Assembly (NCBI GenBank): GCA_016194625.1
Contig: JACQBB010000412.1
Span: 1-9,194 of the forward strand
Length of the DNA: 9,194 bases
Direction of reading: 5' to 3'
Origin: Elusimicrobiota bacterium
Lineage (GTDB): Bacteria; Elusimicrobiota; Elusimicrobia; UBA1565; UBA9628
Under the pieces are notes generated by a model. The model was not told the DNA's origin. It did no database searches and saw only the letters and a program-made list of their open reading frames with translations. Of this stretch, positions 1 to 5,424 are shown piece by piece. The position numbers were made by a program, and so were the translations under genes. Numbering within the stretch: the stretch's first letter is position 1; the number at the start of each line of letters is the position of its first letter.

Positions 1-561
1 ACCCGCCTGCTCGGCGACAAGTCGGCGCTGACCTCGGTCGCGCCGCCGACGCAGTCGGCGACGGACCTGGCCGCGCTCGCGCGCGAGGTCGCCGAGGAGG
101 CGCGCGCGGCGTTCGCGCCCGCGGGCGCGACCGTCACCGTCCTCGTCTCGGGCGAGGCGCCCGTCGCGCGCACCGACCGCCGGCCCATCGAGCTGGCCCT
201 GCTGGCGGTCCTGCAGAACGCGCTGGACGCGTGCGCCGAGCGCGGCGGCGGCGAGGTGACCGTCGTCGTGCGCCGCGAGGGCGCCGACGCGGAGATCGAG
301 GTGTCCGACGACGGCGGGGGGATCCCGGAGGAAGTCAAGCCGCTCGTCTTCGAGCCGCTGGCCGCGTCGCGCCACGGGCGTCACGGGATGGGCCTGGGGC
401 TGTCGATGTCGCGCCGTTTTTTGGAGCGCCTCGGCGGCGGCCTGCGCTTGAAGAGCAAGGGCGGCTGCACCGCGGCCCTGCTCGTCGTGCCGCTCGACCG
501 CGGCCTGCCGAAGATCCGCAACGAGGAATCCACCTGGGCCGGCCGCCGCGCCGGAGCGTGA
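1..561 (+). CDS. Sensor histidine kinase, C-terminal ATPase domain (5' partial)
   Basis: The reading frame is open from base 1 to the TGA at 559-561 (186 visible residues), so the gene starts upstream of the window. It encodes a GHKL-type catalytic ATP-binding domain. The N box is LQNALDAC at visible residues 71-78 (N73). The G1 box is VSDDGGGIP at 101-109. An F-box-like VFEPL lies at 116-120, and the G2 box HGMGLGLS at 128-135 is followed by the usual helix and a final beta strand. In this family the domain binds ATP and phosphorylates a histidine in an upstream dimerisation domain, then a response regulator. The dimerisation domain and any sensor region lie outside the window, so the signal is unknown. 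The protein ends about 20 residues after the ATPase core with no receiver domain. The next gene starts 10 bases downstream, suggesting co-transcription. Family assignment is firm; the specific kinase is not identifiable. Confidence 0.9.
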   Translation, partial: TRLLGDKSALTSVAPPTQSATDLAALAREVAEEARAAFAPAGATVTVLVSGEAPVARTDRRPIELALLAVLQNALDACAERGGGEVTVVVRREGADAEIEVSDDGGGIPEEVKPLVFEPLAASRHGRHGMGLGLSMSRRFLERLGGGLRLKSKGGCTAALLVVPLDRGLPKIRNEESTWAGRRAGA

Positions 562-571
562 GAGAGGAGAC

Positions 572-1810
572 ATGAGCGACCACGGTCCCGACCCGATCGA
601 CCCGCGATTGGCCCGCCCGGCGCCGGCCCCCGCGCCCGCCGCGAAGGCGCCGCCCGCGAAGGCCGCGCCGCCGCCGGCGCCGCCGGGCGCCGGAGAGCTC
701 CTGGAGTCCGCGCTGGCGGGCCTCGCCGGGCCGGCCGCGTTCCGCGCGCTGGCCGCGCGCCCGGCTCCGTCGACGGCGACCGCCGGCGCCTTCGCGCTCT
801 CGGCCGGGGCGGCGTCGCTGGCCGTCGGGCTCGCGCACGCCGTCGTGGAGTCCCCGGGCCTCCTCGGCCGCTTCTCGCCGCCGATGATCGCGGCGGTCGC
901 CGTCGCCGCGCTCGGCCTGTACGGGAGCGTGACCCTGCTCCTGGCCGTGATGCTGTACGGCCTGGGCAACGCGCTCGGCGGCAAGGGCGACTTCGACCGC
1001 GGCCTCCAGGCGGCGGCGATGATGTCCGTGCTGTGGCCCGCCCAGATGATGTGCAACTGGTTCCCGCTGGCGTGGGTCCTGCCGTCGGCGCTGGCGGCGT
1101 GGCTGGCCGCGAACGCGCTCGAGGGCCTGTTCGCCGCGAAGCCGTGGACCGCGCGCACGGTGTGCGCGGTGCTCGGCGCGGGGGCGCTGGCGATGATCAC
1201 GATCGCGCGCGTCGTCGGCGAGCGCGCCGCCGAGTCGGCGGCCGCGGCGCAGGCGATGACGCAGGCCGCGGCCTCCGAGGCGGACCTCGCCCGGCAGCTG
1301 CAGACGGTCGCCGCCCGGATGCAGGCGCTGCCCGACGCGGGGCCGCCGTCCGGCGGGCCGGGGACCGCCGCGCGTCCCGCGACGTCGGGCCTGGACCTGC
1401 TGCGCGGCGGCGAGGAAGGCCAGGCGGCCGCCCCCGAGCCGGCCGCTCCCGCCGCGCAGGCCGCGCAGGCCGTGCAGGCCGCCCAGGGCGCGCAGACCAA
1501 CGCCTCGGGGATGCTCGACTCGCTCGCGCCGCTGCTCGACAACCCCGCGATGAGCAAGAACTTGACGGCCGCGCAGAAGGCGGAGATGCAGGAGCTGCAG
1601 GCCGTGATGGCCGACCTGCGCGCGCAGATGGCGTCGGGTCACAGCCTCAGCAACGCCGACTACGCGAAGAAGATGCAGCGCCTGCAGGCGCTGACGATGG
1701 CGATGATGGCGGCGGCCGCCGCCCAGACCGCGCCCGCGGCGCCGCCGACGCCCGCGCCGGAGAAGAAGACGCCGCACCTGAAGCTGCCGGAGCCGGGGGA
1801 GCGCCGATGA
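572..1810 (+). CDS. Multi-pass membrane protein, Yip1-like, with Ala/Pro/Gln-rich tails
   Basis: This 412-residue protein has three parts. Residues 1-40 are a Pro/Ala-rich, presumably disordered N-terminus. Residues about 70-213 hold four or five hydrophobic segments (near 70-92, 103-130, 147-185 and 193-213) with a polar GGKGDFDRG loop at 136-144. Residues about 214-412 are a soluble Ala/Gln/Met-rich tail likely to form helices or coiled coil, including the short repeat AAQAAQAVQAAQGAQ near 294-308 and a Pro/Lys-rich end. The loop before paired hydrophobic helices resembles bacterial Yip1-family proteins, but this is a pattern judgement by eye. Start: ATG at 572 follows AGGAG at 565-569 at unusually short spacing (2 bases). 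It lies 10 bases after the histidine kinase stop and overlaps the next gene by 4 bases (ATGA), so it sits inside an operon. Function is unknown; an envelope-associated role with the kinase is only an inference. Confidence 0.8.
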   Translation: MSDHGPDPIDPRLARPAPAPAPAAKAPPAKAAPPPAPPGAGELLESALAGLAGPAAFRALAARPAPSTATAGAFALSAGAASLAVGLAHAVVESPGLLGRFSPPMIAAVAVAALGLYGSVTLLLAVMLYGLGNALGGKGDFDRGLQAAAMMSVLWPAQMMCNWFPLAWVLPSALAAWLAANALEGLFAAKPWTARTVCAVLGAGALAMITIARVVGERAAESAAAAQAMTQAAASEADLARQLQTVAARMQALPDAGPPSGGPGTAARPATSGLDLLRGGEEGQAAAPEPAAPAAQAAQAVQAAQGAQTNASGMLDSLAPLLDNPAMSKNLTAAQKAEMQELQAVMADLRAQMASGHSLSNADYAKKMQRLQALTMAMMAAAAAQTAPAAPPTPAPEKKTPHLKLPEPGERR

Positions 1811-2544
1811 GCCTGGAGGGGAAGGTCGTCCTCGTCACGGGCGCGGGACGCCGCGTCGGCCGCACGATCGCGCTCGCCTTCGCCGCGAAGGGCGCGCGCG
1901 TCGCCGTCCACTACAACACCTCGGTCGCCGAGGCGCGCCGCGTCGTCGCCGCGGTGCGCTCGCTGTCCGGCGCCGACGCCGACGCGTTCCGCGCGGACCT
2001 GAAGGACCCGAAGGCGCCCGAGAAGCTCGTCGACGCGGTCGTGCGCCGCTTCGGCGCGCTGGACGTGCTGATCAACTCGGCGTCGCTGTACGAGAAGACG
2101 CCGTTCGCCGCCGCGACGGCCGACGACTGGGACCGCCACATGGCGGTCAACGCGCGCGCGCCGTTCTTCCTCGCCCAGGCCTGCGCCCCGCACCTGCGCC
2201 GCACCGGCGAGGGCTGCGTGATCAACGTGGCCGATTGGGCGGGCCACCGGCCGTACTCCGACTACGGGCCGTACTGCGCGTCGAAAGCCGCGCTGCTGTG
2301 CGCCAACAAGGCGCTCGCGAAGGCGCTCGCGCCGGAGGTCCGCGTCAACGCGGTCCTGCCCGGCCCGGTGCTCGCGCCCGAGGACATGAGCGAGGGGGAG
2401 AAGCGCAAGGTCGCGGACGCGACCCTGCTCAAGCGCCTGGGCTCGCCCGAGGCGGTCGCCCGCGCCTGCGTCTACCTGGCGGACTCCGCCGACTACACGA
2501 CCGGCGCGGAGCTCACCGTGGACGGCGGCCGGCTGGTCGCTTAG
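1807..2544 (+). CDS. Short-chain dehydrogenase/reductase of the pteridine reductase (PTR1)/FolM type
   Basis: The gene encodes a 245-residue Rossmann-fold NAD(P)H oxidoreductase. The cofactor motif is TGAGRRVG at residues 11-18, with the TGxxxRxG form typical of pteridine reductases and FolM, and HYNTS at 35-39 fits NADPH-binding. NSAS is at 90-93. The catalytic residues are D143, Y156 and K160 (YCASK). Asp replaces the usual SDR serine, and its 13-residue distance to Tyr equals that in Leishmania PTR1 (D181, Y194, K198) as I recall it. The C-terminus has LAPEVRVN (174-181) and VDGGR (238-242). These enzymes reduce dihydropterins or dihydrofolate to tetrahydro forms in the cytoplasm. Start: ATG at 1807 overlaps the upstream stop as ATGA and has GGAG at 1798-1801. 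The neighbouring minus-strand genes are pterin enzymes, which supports the assignment. Substrate (dihydromonapterin, dihydrofolate or another) is not determined, and another SDR activity is possible. Confidence 0.88.
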   Translation: MSLEGKVVLVTGAGRRVGRTIALAFAAKGARVAVHYNTSVAEARRVVAAVRSLSGADADAFRADLKDPKAPEKLVDAVVRRFGALDVLINSASLYEKTPFAAATADDWDRHMAVNARAPFFLAQACAPHLRRTGEGCVINVADWAGHRPYSDYGPYCASKAALLCANKALAKALAPEVRVNAVLPGPVLAPEDMSEGEKRKVADATLLKRLGSPEAVARACVYLADSADYTTGAELTVDGGRLVA

Positions 2545-3145
2545 GGAGGTCGGCCTTCACCTGGATCTCCGGCGCCGCGGCGGGGAAGCGCGCGCCCTTG
2601 AGGAGCTTGTCCCACATCTTCGGGTCGCGCCACTCCGCGCGCACCTGCTCGGAGAAGACGACGCGCGCCAGGTCGATCTCGCCCATGCCGGCGTCGTAGG
2701 CGTCCTCGCGGAAGCACTGCGCGTAGCCGGTCTCGGTCTCGTGCAGGATCACCGAGTGCACGCGCGCGGCCTCGTCGGCGTTGGCGCGCTCGGTGGCGTC
2801 CAGCAGGGCCTGGGCGGCGACGAAGATCACGCGGCTCAGCTGCTCGGCGGTGGGGGAGACGGGCAGGGAGACCCAGCGCTTCGAGTGCTCCTTCATCGCC
2901 TTCGCGTACGACGCCGACTCCGCGTCCCAGAACAGGGCCGCGTGGTCGAAGCCGTCCAGGAAGTCCTTCACGTGGCTCTTGAGCAGGCCGAAGTCGTACA
3001 CCATCTGGCCGCGGTCCAGGCGGTCGGCGCTCAGCAGCAGCTCGCAGCGGAAGCTGTGGCCGTGGACCGAGTACTTGCAGCGGTCCGACGAGCAGTTCCG
3101 GACGATGTGCGACGCCTCGAAGCGGTACAGCTTGCGGATGATCAT
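2513..3145 (-). CDS. 6-pyruvoyl-tetrahydropterin synthase / QueD family (COG0720), long form
   Basis: This 210-residue protein has a T-fold PTPS/QueD core in about residues 1-146. Zinc ligands are H13 (in FEASH), H28 and H30 (in HGHSF). Likely catalytic residues are C23, D67-H68 (GFDH) and E136 (LHET). Family members act on 7,8-dihydroneopterin triphosphate and yield 6-pyruvoyl-tetrahydropterin, 6-carboxytetrahydropterin (QueD, queuosine pathway) or 6-hydroxymethyl-dihydropterin (folate bypass). The start MIIRKLYRFEASHIVRNCSS resembles a subfamily I remember from Campylobacterota-type genomes. The protein is longer than the usual 120-140 residues, with inserts near 74-95 and a C-terminal extension at about 147-210. 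Start: ATG at 3145 overlaps the folB stop by 4 bases and has GGGAG at 3155-3151. The 3' end runs 32 bases into the convergent dehydrogenase gene. Which pterin product it makes cannot be settled; co-location with folB favours a folate/pterin role over queuosine. Confidence 0.9.
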   Translation of the reverse strand: MIIRKLYRFEASHIVRNCSSDRCKYSVHGHSFRCELLLSADRLDRGQMVYDFGLLKSHVKDFLDGFDHAALFWDAESASYAKAMKEHSKRWVSLPVSPTAEQLSRVIFVAAQALLDATERANADEAARVHSVILHETETGYAQCFREDAYDAGMGEIDLARVVFSEQVRAEWRDPKMWDKLLKGARFPAAAPEIQVKADLPKRPAGRRPR

Positions 3146-3507
3146 GGTCGCTCCCTGCGGATCTCGACGAACACGCCGCGCGTCCTCGGCATCACGGCCG
3201 GCTTCTTAGGCACCCGGACGACGACGGCGGAGGCGGCCGGGGCGGCGCGCAGGGCGGCGGCCGCCGCCGTCTCGGCCAGCGTCTCGATGAGGGCGCGCTC
3301 GCCGGCCTCGGCGCCGGCGCGCACGGCCTTCTCGACGGCCCCGTAGTCGGCCGCGCGGCGGAAGTCGTCGCGCGCGGCGGCCGCGGCGGCGTCCACCTGG
3401 AGCCCCACGTCGATCAGGATCCGCTGGGGACGGCGGCGCTCCGCGGCGGGGACGCCGACGCGGCAGCGGCACTCGACGCCCTCCAGCCAGACCATGTCCG
3501 GGACCAT
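3142..3507 (-). CDS. folB: Dihydroneopterin aldolase (FolB)
   Basis: This 121-residue protein has the size and fold pattern of FolB, which splits 7,8-dihydroneopterin into 6-hydroxymethyl-7,8-dihydropterin and glycolaldehyde in folate biosynthesis (some members also epimerise to dihydromonapterin). Motifs line up along the family: LEGVECRCRVGV at 8-19, E23 in AAER, DYGAV at 54-58 (Y55), LIETLAE at 73-79 (E75) and VPKKPAV at 99-105 (K101). By comparison with the S. aureus enzyme these match catalytic E22, Y54, E74 and K100. Start: the ATG at 3507 is preferred over the one at 3495 because a good extended -10 lies 6 bases upstream, and the TAG within that element closes the frame further upstream. 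No Shine-Dalgarno sequence precedes it, consistent with a leaderless mRNA. It is the first gene of a two-gene minus-strand operon with the PTPS homologue (4-base overlap) and is divergent from trxB. Confidence 0.92.
   Translation of the reverse strand: MVPDMVWLEGVECRCRVGVPAAERRRPQRILIDVGLQVDAAAAAARDDFRRAADYGAVEKAVRAGAEAGERALIETLAETAAAAALRAAPAASAVVVRVPKKPAVMPRTRGVFVEIRRERP
3151..3155 (-). promoter_or_regulatory. Ribosome binding site of the PTPS/QueD-like gene inside folB
   Basis: On the minus strand GGGAG lies 5 bases before the ATG at 3145, inside the 3' end of folB. It confirms the ATGA-overlap start and contrasts with folB itself, which has no such sequence. Confidence 0.65.
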
Positions 3508-3542
3508 GTCCAGAGTCTACCAATCCGCGCGCCCGCCGTCAC
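3508..3542 (-). promoter_or_regulatory. folB promoter, extended -10, probably leaderless
   Basis: On the minus strand, TGGTAGACT at 3522-3514 matches an extended -10 (TGnTAnnnT). Seventeen bases further upstream, GTGACG at 3542-3537 matches four of six bases of TTGACA. After TAGACT come exactly six bases (CTGGAC) and then the folB ATG at 3507. A start of transcription about 7 bases after the -10 would fall on the A of that ATG, so the mRNA would have no leader. The match is by eye; the spacing shared with the opposite trxB promoter is the best support. Confidence 0.6.
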
Positions 3543-3544
3543 CG

Positions 3545-3561
3545 GGGGCTCCCGGAGCCCC
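3545..3561. promoter_or_regulatory. Perfect 17-bp palindrome between divergent promoters (possible operator)
   Basis: GGGGCTCC at 3545-3552 and its exact reverse complement GGAGCCCC at 3554-3561 flank a single C. The palindrome lies between the folB and trxB promoters and covers the place where a trxB -35 box would be (about 3552-3557), which has no -35 match. A dimeric regulator binding here could act on both genes. In GC-rich DNA such palindromes occur by chance more often, and it could also be an incidental hairpin. It is not a terminator: no T-run follows and no transcript ends are expected here. Confidence 0.4.
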
Positions 3562-3571
3562 GAGGGCGAAA

Positions 3572-3586
3572 TGTTATAATCGCCGC
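3572..3586 (+). promoter_or_regulatory. trxB operon promoter, consensus extended -10, probably leaderless
   Basis: TGTTATAAT at 3572-3580 is a perfect extended -10 (TGn + TATAAT), striking in this GC-rich background. Six bases (CGCCGC) separate it from the trxB ATG at 3587, so transcription would begin at or within a base or two of the start codon. There is no recognisable -35 at 16-18 bases spacing and no Shine-Dalgarno sequence. This is the only convincing promoter seen for the trxB-lipA-2-oxoacid dehydrogenase operon. Confidence 0.75.
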
Positions 3587-4519
3587 ATGTCCGAAACGAG
3601 AAAAGTCGTCATCATCGGCTCCGGTTCCGCGGCCTACACGGCCGCCATCTACGCGGCGCGCGCCAACCTGTCGCCGCTGGTCTTCGGCGGCGTCGCCATG
3701 GGCGGACAGCTGATGATCACCTCGGACGTCGAGAATTTCCCCGGCTTCCCGGAGCCCGTCTCCGGCCCCGAGCTGATGGAACGCATGAACCGCCAGGTCC
3801 AGCGCCTGGGCGTGAAGATCGTGCAGGAGTACGTGTCCAAGGCGGACCTGTCCAAGCGCCCGTTCACGGTCGAGACGACCGAGGGGACCAAGGCGACCGC
3901 GAGCACCCTCATCATCGCCACCGGCGCCAACGCCAAGTGGCTCGGCCTGCGCTCCGAGAAGAAGCAGATGGGCCACGGCGTCTCCGCCTGCGCGACCTGC
4001 GACGGCTTCTTCTTCAAGCAGAAGGACGTCTTCGTCGTCGGCGGCGGCGACACCGCGATGGAGGAGGCCAACTTCCTCACCAACTTCGCCAAGAAGGTCA
4101 CGGTCGTCCACCGCCGCGACACGCTGCGCGCGTCGATGATCATGCAGGAGCGCGCCAAGAAGAACCCGAAGATCTCCTTCATCTGGGACTCGGCGGTCGA
4201 GGAGGTCCTGGGCGACGACCACGTCACCGGCGTCAAGCTCAAGAACCTGAAGACCGGCGCCGTCACCGAGGCGGCCTGCGACGGGCTGTTCATGGCGATC
4301 GGCCACACGCCGACCGTCGCCTTCCTGGACGGCCAGCTCAAGCTCAACGACGCCGGCTACATCGTCGCCGACGACCGCTGCCGCACCAGCGTCGAGGGCG
4401 TGTTCGCCGCCGGCGACGTGATGGACGACCGCTACCGCCAGGCGATCACCGCCGCCGGCAACGGCTGCAAGGCCGCCCTCGAGGCCGAGCGCTTCCTCGG
4501 GGAGAAAGGCGAGCACTGA
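3587..4519 (+). CDS. trxB: Thioredoxin-disulfide reductase
   Basis: This 310-residue low-molecular-weight flavoprotein transfers electrons from NADPH through FAD and a redox cysteine pair to thioredoxin in the cytoplasm. FAD-binding GSGSAAYTAAIYAAR is at residues 11-25, ATGA at 111-114, the redox-active CATC at 135-138, the NADPH motif GGGDTAMEEA at 152-161 with HRRDTLRA at 175-182 (arginines for the 2'-phosphate), and the C-terminal FAD motif GVFAAGDV at 271-278. Length is typical (about 310-320). The usual GSGPAG is GSGSAA here, a conservative change. Start: the ATG at 3587 gives a normal N-terminus. An in-frame ATG at 3494 would add 31 atypical residues, overlap folB and begin upstream of the promoter, so it is rejected. 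The gene heads the operon with lipA, whose ATG overlaps its stop by one base (TGATG). A ferredoxin- or other-substrate reductase of the same fold is possible, but CATC and HRRD favour TrxB. Confidence 0.95.
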   Translation: MSETRKVVIIGSGSAAYTAAIYAARANLSPLVFGGVAMGGQLMITSDVENFPGFPEPVSGPELMERMNRQVQRLGVKIVQEYVSKADLSKRPFTVETTEGTKATASTLIIATGANAKWLGLRSEKKQMGHGVSACATCDGFFFKQKDVFVVGGGDTAMEEANFLTNFAKKVTVVHRRDTLRASMIMQERAKKNPKISFIWDSAVEEVLGDDHVTGVKLKNLKTGAVTEAACDGLFMAIGHTPTVAFLDGQLKLNDAGYIVADDRCRTSVEGVFAAGDVMDDRYRQAITAAGNGCKAALEAERFLGEKGEH

Positions 4520-5424
4520 TGGGCCCGGTCGCCGAGCGCCGCGCCCTTCCGCCCTGGCTGAAGGTCACGCTGCCCACCGGCCCCGTCGTCGCGCGCCTGA
4601 AGGAGGCCTCGCGCTCGCGGGGCCTGTCCACCGTCTGCGAGGAAGCCCGCTGCCCGAACATGGGCGAGTGCTGGGGCGGCGGCACGGCGACCTTCATGGT
4701 GATGGGCGACACCTGCACGCGCGGCTGTCGGTTCTGCTCCGTGGGGACCGCCGCGCGCCCGCCGTTGCCCGATCCCGAAGAACCGGCCAAGCTCGCGCTG
4801 ACCTTGAAGGAGATGGCGGTCGAATACGCCGTCCTGACCACGGTCTGCCGCGACGACCTGCCCGACCAGGGCGCCGGCCATCTCGCGGCGTGCATCCGGG
4901 AAGTGAAGGCGGCGAACCCCGGGCTCAAGATCGAGATGCTGCTGCAGGATTTCCGGGGGGATACAGCGCTTTTAGACACGGTGCTGGACGCCCGGCCCGA
5001 CGTGGTGGCGCATAACGTCGAGTGCGTGGAGCGCTTGACGGGATCGGTCCGGGACGCGAAGGCGGGCTACAAGCAGTCGCTCGACGTCCTCAGGCACGCC
5101 AAGACGAAACAATCAGGGACGCCGACCAAAACGTCTCTCATGCTCGGGCTGGGAGAGACCGAAGACGAGCTCCTCCAGGCGTTCGACGACATCCGCTCCG
5201 TCGGGGTGGACATCCTCACGCTGGGGCAATACCTCCGCCCGACCGGGTCCCGTCATCACCTCCCGGTGGCCGAGTTCATCCATCCGGACGATTTCAAAAG
5301 ATACGGCGAGCTCGCGCGCGAGCGCGGGTTCTTGTACGTGGCTTCCGGACCGTTCGTGCGCTCGTCTTATCGCGCGGCGGAGCTGTTCCTCAAGGGACAT
5401 CTCGAGGAGAAGCATGGCGCTTAA
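4519..5424 (+). CDS. lipA: Lipoyl synthase
   Basis: This 301-residue radical-SAM enzyme inserts two sulfurs into the octanoyl group on lipoyl domains to make lipoamide. The auxiliary (sacrificial) iron-sulfur cluster motif CEEARCPNMGEC is at 40-51 (C40, C45, C51). The radical-SAM cluster motif CTRGCRFC is at 66-73 (C66, C70, C73). AHNVE is at 164-168, LMLGLGET at 207-214, LGQYLRPT at 235-242, and RSSYRA with the serine ligand at 281-286. Length is typical. C110 in TVCRDDLPD replaces an Asp common in other LipA proteins; that position is variable. Start: ATG at 4519 overlaps the trxB stop, with AAGG at 4506-4509. The 3' end overlaps E1 alpha by 11 bases. The codons become less GC-biased from about 4945 on. 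The downstream E2 with two lipoyl domains is its obvious substrate; no LipB or LplA is visible here. Confidence 0.97.
   Translation: MGPVAERRALPPWLKVTLPTGPVVARLKEASRSRGLSTVCEEARCPNMGECWGGGTATFMVMGDTCTRGCRFCSVGTAARPPLPDPEEPAKLALTLKEMAVEYAVLTTVCRDDLPDQGAGHLAACIREVKAANPGLKIEMLLQDFRGDTALLDTVLDARPDVVAHNVECVERLTGSVRDAKAGYKQSLDVLRHAKTKQSGTPTKTSLMLGLGETEDELLQAFDDIRSVGVDILTLGQYLRPTGSRHHLPVAEFIHPDDFKRYGELARERGFLYVASGPFVRSSYRAAELFLKGHLEEKHGA
5404..5409 (+). promoter_or_regulatory. Ribosome binding site of E1 alpha inside lipA
   Basis: GAGGAG lies 4 bases before the ATG at 5414, within the last codons of lipA. It supports that ATG as the E1 alpha start and the 11-base overlap between the two genes. Confidence 0.7.

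Noticed and set aside
416..423. Run of six Ts (U UUU UUG heptamer in frame) in the kinase gene as a programmed -1 frameshift site
   Set aside because: The -1 frame would only replace the end of the ATPase domain with an Arg-rich sequence and stop at 575. No stimulatory structure is evident, and the zero frame finishes the domain normally.
1436..1500. GCC/CAG-rich repeat in the membrane protein as a possible DNA repeat array
   Set aside because: The units are imperfect and very short. This is simple Ala/Gln coding sequence and not a structured repeat.
335..1777. Long minus-strand open frame opposite the kinase end and the membrane protein
   Set aside because: It is an Arg/Gly/Ala-rich antisense product with no domain, and it overlaps two genes with good coding evidence.
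2540..2610. Possible bidirectional terminator between the convergent genes
   Set aside because: GC-rich inverted pairs can be drawn here, but none has a clear stem with a T-run on either strand, and the region is coding for the PTPS homologue.
3494..3586. Upstream in-frame ATG at 3494 as the trxB start
   Set aside because: It would add 31 residues not seen in thioredoxin reductases, overlap the start of folB, and begin upstream of the extended -10 at 3572-3580.
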